Assembly (NCBI RefSeq): GCF_042681025.1
Contig: NZ_JBHUER010000005.1
Location: forward strand, 1 to 64,000
Direction: 5' to 3'
Length of the DNA: 64,000 nucleotides
Source: Methylopila henanensis
GTDB lineage: Bacteria > Pseudomonadota > Alphaproteobacteria > Rhizobiales > Methylopilaceae
How positions within the stretch are numbered: the first letter of the stretch is position 1; each line of letters begins with the position of its first letter. The notes under the pieces are model-generated. The model ran no database searches, was not told the origin of the DNA, and saw nothing but the letters and a program-made list of their open reading frames with translations. Both the position numbers and the translations under genes were made by a program. Positions 1-12,303 of the stretch are shown here, piece after piece.

Positions 1-127
1 CGCGATCATCTCCGGCGGCAAGGGCGGAGCCGAGGACAAGATCGCCGCCATGGAGGAGGCCGGGATCCGCGTCTCCCCATCCCCCGCACGGCTCGGAAAA
101 ACTCTCGTCGATATGCTCAGGGGCTGA
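1..127 (+). CDS. sucD: Succinyl-CoA ligase alpha subunit, C-terminal end (partial)
   Basis: Only the last 41 codons are in the window; the reading frame begins at base 2 and stops at TGA 125-127. The visible tail contains GGKGGAEDKIAAMEEAGI, the conserved C-terminal region of the ADP/GDP-forming succinyl-CoA synthetase alpha subunit, which carries the phospho-histidine and CoA-binding fold and makes succinate, ATP and CoA in the TCA cycle. Its position directly before sucA matches the usual mdh-sucC-sucD-sucA-sucB order of this group. About 137 bases separate it from sucA, enough for a separate promoter, so I cannot say whether the genes are cotranscribed. Confidence 0.93.
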   Translation, partial: AIISGGKGGAEDKIAAMEEAGIRVSPSPARLGKTLVDMLRG

Positions 128-264
128 ATCTCAACCCGCGGCGGCGCCGTTCTTGCGTCGCCACGACATCATACTGAAGTCGCGTTCCGGTCGTTCAATC
201 CAGAACCGCCGTCCCTATATCTGCTTCCGGGACGGGCTCCGAAAACAACGCAAGGTCTTATCCG

Positions 265-3219
<2,955 letters not shown>

Positions 3220-3296
3220 GCCGCCGGGCGGGACCGAACTGACGACGTGACGAACTGAGCGAGCGGGCGGAGGAGCCTGCTCCATGGGAGACTTCG

Positions 3297-4553
3297 ATGG
3301 CGACCGAAATCCGCGTGCCGACGCTCGGCGAATCCGTGACCGAAGCCACGATCGGCCGGTGGTTCAAGAAGCCGGGCGAGGCGGTCGCGGCCGACGAGCC
3401 GGTCGTCGAGCTCGAGACCGACAAGGTGACGCTTGAAGTGCCGGCGCCCGCCGCCGGCGTCCTCGGCGCGATCGAGGCGAACGAGGGCGACACGGTCGGC
3501 GTCGACGCGCTGCTGGGCTCGATCGAGGCCGGCGACGGCGCGGCGCCCGCGCCGAAGGCCGAGTCCAAGCCGGCCGAGCCGGTGAAGGCTCCCGCGCCCG
3601 CCATCAAGGACGACGCCAACGAGACCAAGCCCAAGGAGGCGCTGAAGGCCAACGGCGGCGCGGCGGCGGATTCCGGTCCCGCGGTGCGGCGCATCGCGGC
3701 CGAGAGCGGCGTCGATCCGGCGGGCGTGCAGGGCACCGGCAAGGACAGCCGGGTGACCAAGGGCGATATGCTGATCGCGGTCGAGGGCGGCGCGAAGGCT
3801 CCGGCGCCGCAGCCCGCCGTTCAGGCGCGCGCGCCGTCCGCGCCGGACGACGCCGCCCGCGAGGAGCGCGTCAAGCTGACGAAGCTGCGCCAGACCATCG
3901 CGCGCCGCCTCAAGGACGCCCAGAACACCGCCGCCATGCTGACGACCTTCAACGAGGTCGACATGACCGAGGTCATGGCGTTGCGCGCGAAGTACAAGGA
4001 CGTGTTCGAGAAAAAGCACGGCGTGAAGCTGGGCTTCATGGGCTTCTTCGTGAAGGCGGTGATCCAGGCCCTGAAGGACATCCCGGCGGTGAACGCCGAG
4101 ATCGACGGGACCGACCTCGTCTACAAGAACTACTACCACGTCGGCATCGCCGTCGGCACGGACAAGGGCCTCGTGGTGCCGGTGGTGCGCGACGCCGACG
4201 CGCTCGGCCTCGCCGGGATCGAGAAGAAGATCACGGACTTCGGCAGGCGCGCCCGCGACGGCAAGCTCGGCATCGAGGAGATGCAGGGCGGCACCTTCAC
4301 GATCACCAACGGCGGCATCTACGGCTCGCTGATGTCGACCCCGATCCTGAACGCGCCGCAGTCGGGCATTCTGGGCATGCACAAGATCCAGGAGCGGCCG
4401 ATGGCGATCGGCGGCAAGGTCGAGGTCCGGCCGATGATGTATCTGGCGCTGAGCTACGACCACCGCGTGGTCGACGGCAAGGAGGCGGTGACCTTCCTCG
4501 TGCGCGTCAAGGAAAGCCTCGAGGATCCGTCGCGCCTCGTGATGGACCTCTGA
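3297..4553 (+). CDS. sucB: 2-oxoglutarate dehydrogenase E2, dihydrolipoyllysine succinyltransferase
   Basis: This 418-residue protein is the core acyltransferase of the 2-oxoglutarate dehydrogenase complex. It shows one lipoyl domain (residues about 1-77, lipoylated Lys43 in ETDKVTLEV), an Ala/Pro/Lys-rich hinge, a peripheral-subunit-binding domain (about 125-160) that holds E3, and the chloramphenicol-acetyltransferase-like catalytic domain. The catalytic His/Asp motif SYDHRVVDG is near residue 390. A single lipoyl domain is typical of the succinyltransferase rather than of pyruvate dehydrogenase E2. The gene lies between sucA and two small unknown genes that precede lpdA. Confidence 0.98.
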   Translation: MATEIRVPTLGESVTEATIGRWFKKPGEAVAADEPVVELETDKVTLEVPAPAAGVLGAIEANEGDTVGVDALLGSIEAGDGAAPAPKAESKPAEPVKAPAPAIKDDANETKPKEALKANGGAAADSGPAVRRIAAESGVDPAGVQGTGKDSRVTKGDMLIAVEGGAKAPAPQPAVQARAPSAPDDAAREERVKLTKLRQTIARRLKDAQNTAAMLTTFNEVDMTEVMALRAKYKDVFEKKHGVKLGFMGFFVKAVIQALKDIPAVNAEIDGTDLVYKNYYHVGIAVGTDKGLVVPVVRDADALGLAGIEKKITDFGRRARDGKLGIEEMQGGTFTITNGGIYGSLMSTPILNAPQSGILGMHKIQERPMAIGGKVEVRPMMYLALSYDHRVVDGKEAVTFLVRVKESLEDPSRLVMDL

Positions 4554-4563
4554 GGCTGACGCC

Positions 4564-4917
4564 TTGCAGCCGCCCCCGCCGCGCTTCGTCCCGTCCGGGG
4601 ACCCGTTTCCCGAGCCCTGGGACCAGGAGGCGGGCGCGTGGCTCGTCGGCAAGTACGCGCTCGTCGGCGTGATCTTCGCCGACGGCGAGGGCGAACGGCT
4701 CGGCCAGTACCACGGCCGGATCGTCTCGGCGGACCGGGCCGACGGGATCGCGATCGCCTGCGAGGGCGATCGCGAGGGCGAGAGCCTGGTGATGCCTCCG
4801 GCGCTCGGCTGGTTCGGCGTGGCGCAGCCAGGCGAGTACCGGCTACGCGCGACCGGCGAACTGGTGGTCAATCCCGACGTGCTGTCGTCCTGGCGCATCG
4901 CGCGTGACGACCGATGA
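4564..4917 (+). CDS. Hypothetical protein between sucB and lpdA
   Basis: This 117-residue soluble protein has no family I recognise. The start is a TTG 10 bases after the sucB stop; no ATG or GTG lies near the N-terminal end, so TTG is the best choice. It has no signal peptide or membrane segment, and its middle (KYALVGVIFADGEGERLGQY) looks like a small beta-rich fold. Its stop overlaps the ATG of the next gene (4914), which suggests translational coupling. The place between E2 and E3 of 2-oxoglutarate dehydrogenase suggests cotranscription, but a role in the complex is only a guess. Confidence 0.7.
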   Translation: MQPPPPRFVPSGDPFPEPWDQEAGAWLVGKYALVGVIFADGEGERLGQYHGRIVSADRADGIAIACEGDREGESLVMPPALGWFGVAQPGEYRLRATGELVVNPDVLSSWRIARDDR

Positions 4918-5231
4918 CGGCGGACGCGCCCGAAGTCGCCGCCGCGATCGCGGCGCGCAGGAAGTCCCTCGACCGGCAGTCCGTCGCGGCGGCGCTCGGC
5001 ATGGCGGTGGTGGCGGTGATCTTCGCGTTCGACGCCGCCGACCACGACCGCACCGTTCAGGGCCTGATCGACATCCTGCCGTGGCTCGTCGGACTGTCGC
5101 TCGCGATCTTCGCCTTCAACCGCTGGACGCTCTCGATCCAGTCGAAGCTCATCCGGCGCGAGTTCGACGGGGCCGCCGCCCGGAGCCCCGCTCCGCCCCG
5201 ACATGAACGATCCAGGAAGAATCGGAACTGA
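4914..5231 (+). CDS. Small two-helix membrane protein between sucB and lpdA
   Basis: This 105-residue protein is of unknown function. Two hydrophobic helices are visible, about residues 23-40 (AALGMAVVAVIFAFDAA) and 52-68 (IDILPWLVGLSLAIFAF), followed by a basic, probably cytoplasmic tail. It overlaps the preceding gene by four bases and ends three bases before the lpdA start, so it is almost certainly translated from the sucAB-lpdA message. The tight packing supports a real gene. I do not recognise a named domain. Confidence 0.7.
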   Translation: MTADAPEVAAAIAARRKSLDRQSVAAALGMAVVAVIFAFDAADHDRTVQGLIDILPWLVGLSLAIFAFNRWTLSIQSKLIRREFDGAAARSPAPPRHERSRKNRN

Positions 5232-5234
5232 GAC

Positions 5235-6650
<1,416 letters not shown>

Positions 6651-6759
6651 GGGCCATGGCTGGCCGCCCGTCGATTGTACATTAAATAGATCGAATTTAG
6701 TTGCAATTGATGTGCGGCCGACGTTCCATGCGCCTGATCCTCAAGCGCACGGGAACGTC

Positions 6760-7740
6760 ATGCTTCATCTTCGCTCCGCACTCCGGCCGGTCAGCCGCCG
6801 TCTGGCGCTAGCCTTCGTCTCCGTCGCGCTGTCGGGCCTGACGGTCGCGGGAGCGCGCGCCGACGACACGATCCGCATCGGCTATCAGCGCTCCTCCACG
6901 CTGACGACGCTGCTCAAGACCAGCGGCGAGCTGGAGGCGGCGCTGGCGAAGCAGAACGTCAAGGTGACCTGGCACGAGTTCACCAGCGGCCTGCCCCTGC
7001 TGGAGGCGCTCAACACCGGCAACGTGGACTTCAGCGCCGATGTGGCGGACACGGTGCCTGTGTTCGCTCAGGCGGCCGGCGCCAAGCTGACCTATGTTGC
7101 GGAGGAGGCGGCCTCGCCGGCGGCGCAGGCGATCCTCGTGCCTGCGAACTCGCCGATCACCTCGGTCGCGGAGCTCAAGGGCCGCAAGATCGCCGTCACC
7201 AAGGGCGCCGGCAGCCACTACCTGCTGCTCGCGGCGCTAACGAAGGCGGGCGTCTCGATCAAGGAGATCACACCCGCCTACCTCACCCCCGCGGACGGCC
7301 GCGCCGCCTTCATCGGCGGCAATGTCGACGCGCTGGTGGTTTGGGACCCGTTTCTGGCGAGCACGCAGGCCCAGTCCGGCGCGAAGGTGCTTCAGAACGG
7401 TGAGGGCCTGTCGGGCTACAAGCGCTACTATCTCACGACCGAGGCCTTCGCGAAGCGCAACGGGCCGGCGCTGGAAACCATCGTCGCTCAGCTCAAGGCC
7501 AAGGGCGCCTGGGTGAAGGCCAATCCCAAGGAGGCCGCCGAGCAGCTCGCCGGGCTCTGGAAGATCGACGCGGCGGTGGTCGAGCAGGGCAACGCGCGCC
7601 GCTCCTACCAGGTCGCGACGGTGACGAAGGACGGCCTCGCCGAGCAGCAGAAGATCGCCGACGCCTTCTTCGCCGAAGGCCTGTTCCCGAAGCCGGTGGT
7701 CACCGCCGAAACGGCCATCTGGCAGCCGGTCAGCCAGTAA
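6760..7740 (+). CDS. ABC transporter substrate-binding protein, SsuA/NrtA type
   Basis: This 326-residue exported protein begins with a signal peptide (MLHLRSALRPVSRRLALAF to ALSGLTVAGARA). The mature part starts with IRIGYQRSSTLTTLLKTSGE and has the two-lobe fold typical of aliphatic sulfonate, taurine or nitrate binding proteins. I chose the ATG at 6760 rather than a GTG at 6712, because 6760 puts the signal peptide at the N-terminus. No permease or ATPase gene lies nearby, so the partners must be elsewhere. The substrate cannot be read from sequence; a sulfonate is the most likely class. Confidence 0.85.
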   Translation: MLHLRSALRPVSRRLALAFVSVALSGLTVAGARADDTIRIGYQRSSTLTTLLKTSGELEAALAKQNVKVTWHEFTSGLPLLEALNTGNVDFSADVADTVPVFAQAAGAKLTYVAEEAASPAAQAILVPANSPITSVAELKGRKIAVTKGAGSHYLLLAALTKAGVSIKEITPAYLTPADGRAAFIGGNVDALVVWDPFLASTQAQSGAKVLQNGEGLSGYKRYYLTTEAFAKRNGPALETIVAQLKAKGAWVKANPKEAAEQLAGLWKIDAAVVEQGNARRSYQVATVTKDGLAEQQKIADAFFAEGLFPKPVVTAETAIWQPVSQ

Positions 7741-7753
7741 CGCCGGACGGGCC

Positions 7754-8677
7754 TCAGCCGGCCTCCGCAGCCTTTCGCGCCGCGTAGGCCTGCATGTGGG
7801 CGTAGGCGAGCGCGAGCGTGGGAACCGCCACGCCCGCCGCGCGGCCGCGGTCGCGCAGGTCGCCGAGGATGTGGTCGTGCTCGGTGCGGCCGCCGTTCTC
7901 GACGTCGCGCAGCATGGAGGCGGTGGCGGGCGAGCCGGCGGCGGTCAGCATGCCGAGGCTCTGCGCCAGGAACGCCTCGCGCGGGACATGGCCGTTCGCG
8001 GCCGAGACCGCGGCGCATTCGTCGAGCAGCGCCTTCGCGATCGCCGGGCCATCGTCCGCCTGCATGATCGCGCCGACAGGCGCGCGCATCAGGCAGGTGA
8101 GCCCGGCGAAGGTCGCCAGCATCGTGAACTTCTCCCACATGTCCTGCATCACGTCGGCGCTCAGCTCCGGCGCGAAGCCGCCCTTCAGGAGCTCGGCGTG
8201 GAGCGCCGTGGCGCGCGCCGCCTGCGCAGGGTCGCGCGGGCCGAGCACGAAGCGGTGCAGCTTGTTCAGGTGCCGGATGGTCCCGTCCGCGGCCATGGTC
8301 ACGCCGATATGGGCGACGCCGCCGAGCACCCGCTCGCGCCCGAAGGCGGCGTCGAGCGTGTCGAGATGGCGGACGCCGTTCAGCAGCGGCAGCACCAGCG
8401 TCTCGGGCCCGACGGCGGGACGCACGGCGTCGATCGCGCTGTCGAGGTCATAGGCCTTGCAGGACAGCAGCACGGCGTCGAATGTCTCCGACGCTTGCGT
8501 CACCAAGGCGACCGGTCGGCGCACGTCGCCAAGGGGGCTCGTCAGCACCAGCCCGTCGCGCGCCAGCCGCTCGGCGCGGGCGGGGCGGACGAGGAAGGTC
8601 ACGTCGACGCCGGCCTCCGCCAGACGCGCGCCGTAGTATCCGCCGATGCCTCCGGCGCCGAGAATGAGAAGCCGCAT
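7754..8677 (-). CDS. panE: 2-dehydropantoate 2-reductase
   Basis: This 307-residue protein is of the ketopantoate reductase family, which makes pantoate from 2-dehydropantoate with NADPH for pantothenate and CoA synthesis. The N-terminal NADPH motif GAGGIG is at residues 7-12 and the C-terminal ApbA_C domain follows (EKFTMLATFAGLTCLMRAPV). The start at 8677 places the Rossmann strand at the N-terminus; an upstream in-frame start would add a non-conserved 37-residue extension. It is convergent with the binding-protein gene. Several organisms carry paralogues, so the exact substrate of this copy is not certain. Confidence 0.88.
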   Translation of the reverse strand: MRLLILGAGGIGGYYGARLAEAGVDVTFLVRPARAERLARDGLVLTSPLGDVRRPVALVTQASETFDAVLLSCKAYDLDSAIDAVRPAVGPETLVLPLLNGVRHLDTLDAAFGRERVLGGVAHIGVTMAADGTIRHLNKLHRFVLGPRDPAQAARATALHAELLKGGFAPELSADVMQDMWEKFTMLATFAGLTCLMRAPVGAIMQADDGPAIAKALLDECAAVSAANGHVPREAFLAQSLGMLTAAGSPATASMLRDVENGGRTEHDHILGDLRDRGRAAGVAVPTLALAYAHMQAYAARKAAEAG

Positions 8678-8867
8678 GACGTTGGTCCTTCGAGAGCCGC
8701 GGGCGGAGGCCTGTTCTACAGGGAGCCCGTCCGCTTCCTCAAACCAATGCTTGTGATGTTCGGCTCGCCGTTTGGCGATGACAGGCACCGGGGCTGACGC
8801 CAGACCGGTATTGACCTACCTCATGAGAGAGGAACGACAACAACAATCCATCGGAAGGAGACGCGGG

Positions 8868-9395
8868 ATGCGAAAGGACCTGACATGCGCGGCGCTCGCG
8901 GCGGCCGCGTTCGTGGGGCTCGCGGGCCCAGCCTGGGCCGCCCCGATCAAGGTCGCGGCCTTCGCGTTCGAGCTGCTCGACACCAGCGCGGAGGGCGACA
9001 TCCGCGGCGCCGCGCGGCCGGACGAGCTCCGTCGGATCGACCAGGTCTCGGAGCAGATGCGTACGTTCCTCACGTCGAAGGGGCTCGAACTGGTCGACGT
9101 CGCGCCGGCGCAAAAGGACATCGACGCCCAGAAGCTCATGACCTGTGGCGCCTGCCCCGCCGGCATCGCGAAGACGCTCGGCGCCGACTACTCCGCCATC
9201 GGCTACGTGCAGAAGGTGTCGAACCTCATCCTCAACCTGAACGTCGAAATCCGCGACGCGCGAACGGGCGAGGTCGTGCGCAAGGGCAGCGCCGACATCC
9301 GCGGCAACACCGAGGAATCCTGGCGACACGGCCTGAGCTATCTTATGCGCCACACCATCCTCGAACAGCCGCTGCCGCCGGTCAAAGCCCCGTGA
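8868..9395 (+). CDS. Exported DUF2380/DUF3280-like protein
   Basis: This 175-residue protein has a clear signal peptide (cleavage after about residue 24, ...GPAWA). A good ribosome-binding site (GAAGGAG, 8853-8859) fits the ATG at 8868. The mature part resembles the DUF2380/DUF3280 family of small periplasmic proteins: KVAAFAFELLDTS near the start, a CGAC motif in the middle, and a GADYSAIGYVQKVS strand. The biochemical role of the family is not known to me. The next gene is the iron-sulfur subunit of a molybdenum hydroxylase, 160 bases downstream and probably separate. Confidence 0.72.
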   Translation: MRKDLTCAALAAAAFVGLAGPAWAAPIKVAAFAFELLDTSAEGDIRGAARPDELRRIDQVSEQMRTFLTSKGLELVDVAPAQKDIDAQKLMTCGACPAGIAKTLGADYSAIGYVQKVSNLILNLNVEIRDARTGEVVRKGSADIRGNTEESWRHGLSYLMRHTILEQPLPPVKAP

Positions 9396-9556
9396 GACGA
9401 TGCGAGCGGCGTGCGTTCGGGCAAGAAGATTGGAGGATCAGGCAAGCCGCAATCTGGAACTGATACAAACCTAAGTCTAGGCTCCCGCCATCCAGCGCCG
9501 TCCCCGGACGGACGGCGCGACGCGGACCGATGGGTCCGCCATGCGAGGTCGCCATC

Positions 9557-10027
9557 ATGATCAAGCTCAAAGTGAACGGAGAGGTGCGCACGGTCGACGT
9601 CGAGGACGACACCCCTCTGCTGTGGGTGCTCCGCGACGAGATCGGGCTCACGGGAACCAAGTTCGGCTGCGGCGTCGCCCAGTGCGGCGCCTGCACGGTG
9701 CACATGGACGGCCAGCCCGTCCGCTCGTGCCTCACCTCCGTCGCCGACGTCGGCGACTCCGAGATCGTCACCATCGAAGGCCTTGTGGGCGCGAACGCCA
9801 GCAAGGAGGCGCAGGCCGTGCAGGCCGCCTGGCGCGCGCTCGACGTGGTGCAGTGCGGCTACTGCCAGTCCGGCCAGATGATGTCGGCCGCGGCGCTGCT
9901 GACCGAGAACAAAAAGCCGACCGACGAGGACATCGACGCGGCCATGAGCGGCAACGTCTGCCGCTGCGCCACCTATGTCCGCATCCGTGCGGCGATCCAC
10001 GACGCCTCGCGCCGGCTGGAGGCCTGA
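9557..10027 (+). CDS. Molybdenum hydroxylase small [2Fe-2S] subunit (isoquinoline 1-oxidoreductase alpha type)
   Basis: This 156-residue protein carries two [2Fe-2S] clusters. The plant-ferredoxin-type cluster uses Cys38, 43, 46 and 58, and the second cluster uses Cys100, 103, 135 and 137 (CGYC and NVCRC). It is the electron-transfer subunit of xanthine-oxidase-family enzymes of the two-subunit IorAB or membrane aldehyde dehydrogenase type. There is no separate FAD subunit beside it, consistent with IorAB-like enzymes that pass electrons to a cytochrome or other acceptor. The large subunit begins four bases after the stop. Confidence 0.93.
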   Translation: MIKLKVNGEVRTVDVEDDTPLLWVLRDEIGLTGTKFGCGVAQCGACTVHMDGQPVRSCLTSVADVGDSEIVTIEGLVGANASKEAQAVQAAWRALDVVQCGYCQSGQMMSAAALLTENKKPTDEDIDAAMSGNVCRCATYVRIRAAIHDASRRLEA

Positions 10028-10031
10028 TCCG

Positions 10032-12236
10032 ATGAACGCTCCCACCAGAGTTCCCGCCAAGGGCCAGCCCTTCGACCTCAACCGCCGCGGCTTCCTCGCG
10101 GTCGCCGGCGGCGCCGGCCTCGGGCTGATGATCGGCATCCGGGCCACGCCCGCGGGCGCCGCCACAGGACCCGTCCAGTTCAACCCCTTCGTCAAGGTGG
10201 CGCCGGACGGCGCGGTGACGGTGATCGTCAAGCATCTCGACAAGGGCCAGGGCGTCGCGACCGGCCTCGCCACCATCGTCGCCGAGGAGATGGACGCCGA
10301 CTGGGCGACCATCCGCACCGAGTTCGCGCCGGCCAATCCGGAGCTCTACGCCAACCTCGCCTTCAAGGCGCAGGGCACCGGCGGCTCGACCTCGATCGCC
10401 AACTCCTGGGACCAGTACCGCACCGCGGCCGCGACCGCGCGCGCGGCGCTGGTGAAGACCGCTGCGGATGAGTGGAAGGTCCCCGTCGGCGAGATCAAGG
10501 TCGAGAGCGGCGTCATCAGCCATCCCTCGGGCAAGAAGGGTTCGTTCGGCCAGTTCGCCGACAAGGCCGGCGCGGCTCCCGAGCCGGTCGCGGCCCCGCA
10601 GGCGCCCCAGTTCAAGGACCCGAAGGACTACCGCCTGATCGGCAAGGAGGGCGTCCACCGCGTCGACAACGACTCCAAGACCGACGGCACGGCGATCTAC
10701 ACCCAGGACCTCAAGTTCCCGGGCATGCTGGTCGCGGTGGTGGCGCATCCGCCGAAATTCGGCGCCAAGCCGAAGTCGTTCGACGACGCCGAGACGAAGA
10801 AGGTCAAGGGCGTCGAGCATGTCGTCCAGATACCGAACGGCGTGGCGGTGCTGGCGAAGTCGACCTGGGCGGCGATCAAGGGCCGCACCGCGCTGAAGGT
10901 CGAGTGGGACGAGACCGGCGCAGAGACGCGCGGGTCGGAGGCGATGCTCGCGGCGTGCCGCGAGGCCGTCGCCAAGCCCGGCGTCGCGACCGCGACCAAC
11001 GCCGGCGACGCCGAGGGCGCGCTGAAGGGCGCGGCCAAGGTGATCGAGGCGAACTTCGCCTTCCCCTATCTCGCCCACGCCGCCATGGAGCCGCTCAACG
11101 CCTGCGTCGAGCTGAAGGACGGCGCGGTGAAGATCACCACCGGCGCGCAGTTCCAGTCCATCGATCTCGCGGTCGCATCCCAGGTCGCGGGCGTGCCGAT
11201 GGACAAGGTCACCATCGACACCGTCTGGGCCGGCGGCTCGTTCGGCCGCCGCGCGGTGCCGAACTCGGACTACATCGCCGAGGCGATCACGATCGCGAAG
11301 GCGAGCGGCCTGACGACGCCGATTAAGCTGGTCTGGACCCGCGAGGACGACATGAAGGGCGGCTATTACCGCCCGATGTACGCCCACAAGGTGAAGGCGG
11401 CGATCGGGCCGGACGGCATGCCGGTGGCCTGGCACCACCGCATCGCCGGTCAGTCGATCATGACCGGCACCGCGATGGAGGCGATGCTGGTGAAGGACGG
11501 CGTCGACGACACCTCGGTCGAAGGCGCTTCGAACCTCGCCTACGCCGTGCCGAACCTGAAGGTCGAGCTCACCACCATCAAGACCGGCGTGCCGGTGCTG
11601 TGGTGGCGCTCGGTCGGCCACACCCACACCGCGCACGCGGTCGAGTCCGTGATCGACGAGCTCGCCCACGCCGCGGGCAAGGATCCGGTCGAGTACCGGC
11701 TCGCGCTGCTGGAGGATAAGCCGCGCCACACCGCGGCGCTGAAGCTCGCGGCGGAAAAGGCCGAGTGGAAGGGACCGAACAGCCTCGGCAAGGGTAAGGG
11801 CCGCGGCGTCGCCGTGCACGAGAGCTTCGCCTCCTACGTGGCGCAGATCGTCGACGTCTCGATCCAGAAGGACGGCTCGGTGAAGGTCGACCGCGTCGTC
11901 GCCGCGATCGACTGCGGGCTCGTGGTCAATCCGGACGTGGTGCGCGCCCAGATCGAGGGCGGCGTCGGCTACGGCCTCGGGGCCGCCCTGCGCAACGCCA
12001 TCACGCTCGCGGACGGCGAGGTGGAGCAGGGCAACTTCGACACCTACGAGCCTCTCCGCATCACGGACATGCCCAAGGTCGAGGTCCACATGGTCCCGAG
12101 CGGCGAGAAGCCGACCGGCGTCGGCGAGCCGGGCGTGCCGCCGCTCGCGCCGGCGCTCGCCAACGCGATCTTCGCGGCGACCGGCAAGCGCGTCCGCGAC
12201 CTGCCGCTCGGCGACCAGAAGTTCACGAGCGCCTGA
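10032..12236 (+). CDS. Molybdenum hydroxylase large subunit (isoquinoline 1-oxidoreductase beta type)
   Basis: This 734-residue protein binds the molybdenum cytosine dinucleotide cofactor and the substrate. It starts with a twin-arginine signal (NRRGFLAVAGGAG, Arg18-Arg19), so the assembled enzyme is probably moved to the periplasm by Tat together with the small subunit. Two aldehyde-oxidase/xanthine-dehydrogenase molybdopterin domains follow; near the C-terminus, KPTGVGEPGVPPLAPALANA carries the active-site glutamate motif. The substrate could be an aldehyde or an N-heterocycle and cannot be read from sequence. It is coupled to the small subunit (four-base gap). A hairpin follows the stop. 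Confidence 0.92.
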   Translation: MNAPTRVPAKGQPFDLNRRGFLAVAGGAGLGLMIGIRATPAGAATGPVQFNPFVKVAPDGAVTVIVKHLDKGQGVATGLATIVAEEMDADWATIRTEFAPANPELYANLAFKAQGTGGSTSIANSWDQYRTAAATARAALVKTAADEWKVPVGEIKVESGVISHPSGKKGSFGQFADKAGAAPEPVAAPQAPQFKDPKDYRLIGKEGVHRVDNDSKTDGTAIYTQDLKFPGMLVAVVAHPPKFGAKPKSFDDAETKKVKGVEHVVQIPNGVAVLAKSTWAAIKGRTALKVEWDETGAETRGSEAMLAACREAVAKPGVATATNAGDAEGALKGAAKVIEANFAFPYLAHAAMEPLNACVELKDGAVKITTGAQFQSIDLAVASQVAGVPMDKVTIDTVWAGGSFGRRAVPNSDYIAEAITIAKASGLTTPIKLVWTREDDMKGGYYRPMYAHKVKAAIGPDGMPVAWHHRIAGQSIMTGTAMEAMLVKDGVDDTSVEGASNLAYAVPNLKVELTTIKTGVPVLWWRSVGHTHTAHAVESVIDELAHAAGKDPVEYRLALLEDKPRHTAALKLAAEKAEWKGPNSLGKGKGRGVAVHESFASYVAQIVDVSIQKDGSVKVDRVVAAIDCGLVVNPDVVRAQIEGGVGYGLGAALRNAITLADGEVEQGNFDTYEPLRITDMPKVEVHMVPSGEKPTGVGEPGVPPLAPALANAIFAATGKRVRDLPLGDQKFTSA

Positions 12237-12260
12237 CGGGGCGCGCCACCGCGACGACGA

Positions 12261-12291
12261 CAGTGGCCGGGCCGGCAGGACCCGGCCACTG
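12261..12291. terminator. Hairpin between convergent genes
   Basis: An 11-base inverted repeat (CAGTGGCCGGG and CCCGGCCACTG) with a nine-base loop lies between the convergent molybdenum hydroxylase and MFS genes. It lacks a clear T-run on either side, so it is a likely bidirectional or Rho-assisted terminator rather than a classic intrinsic one. Confidence 0.6.
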
Positions 12292-12303
12292 TCACATCCG
12301 GCC

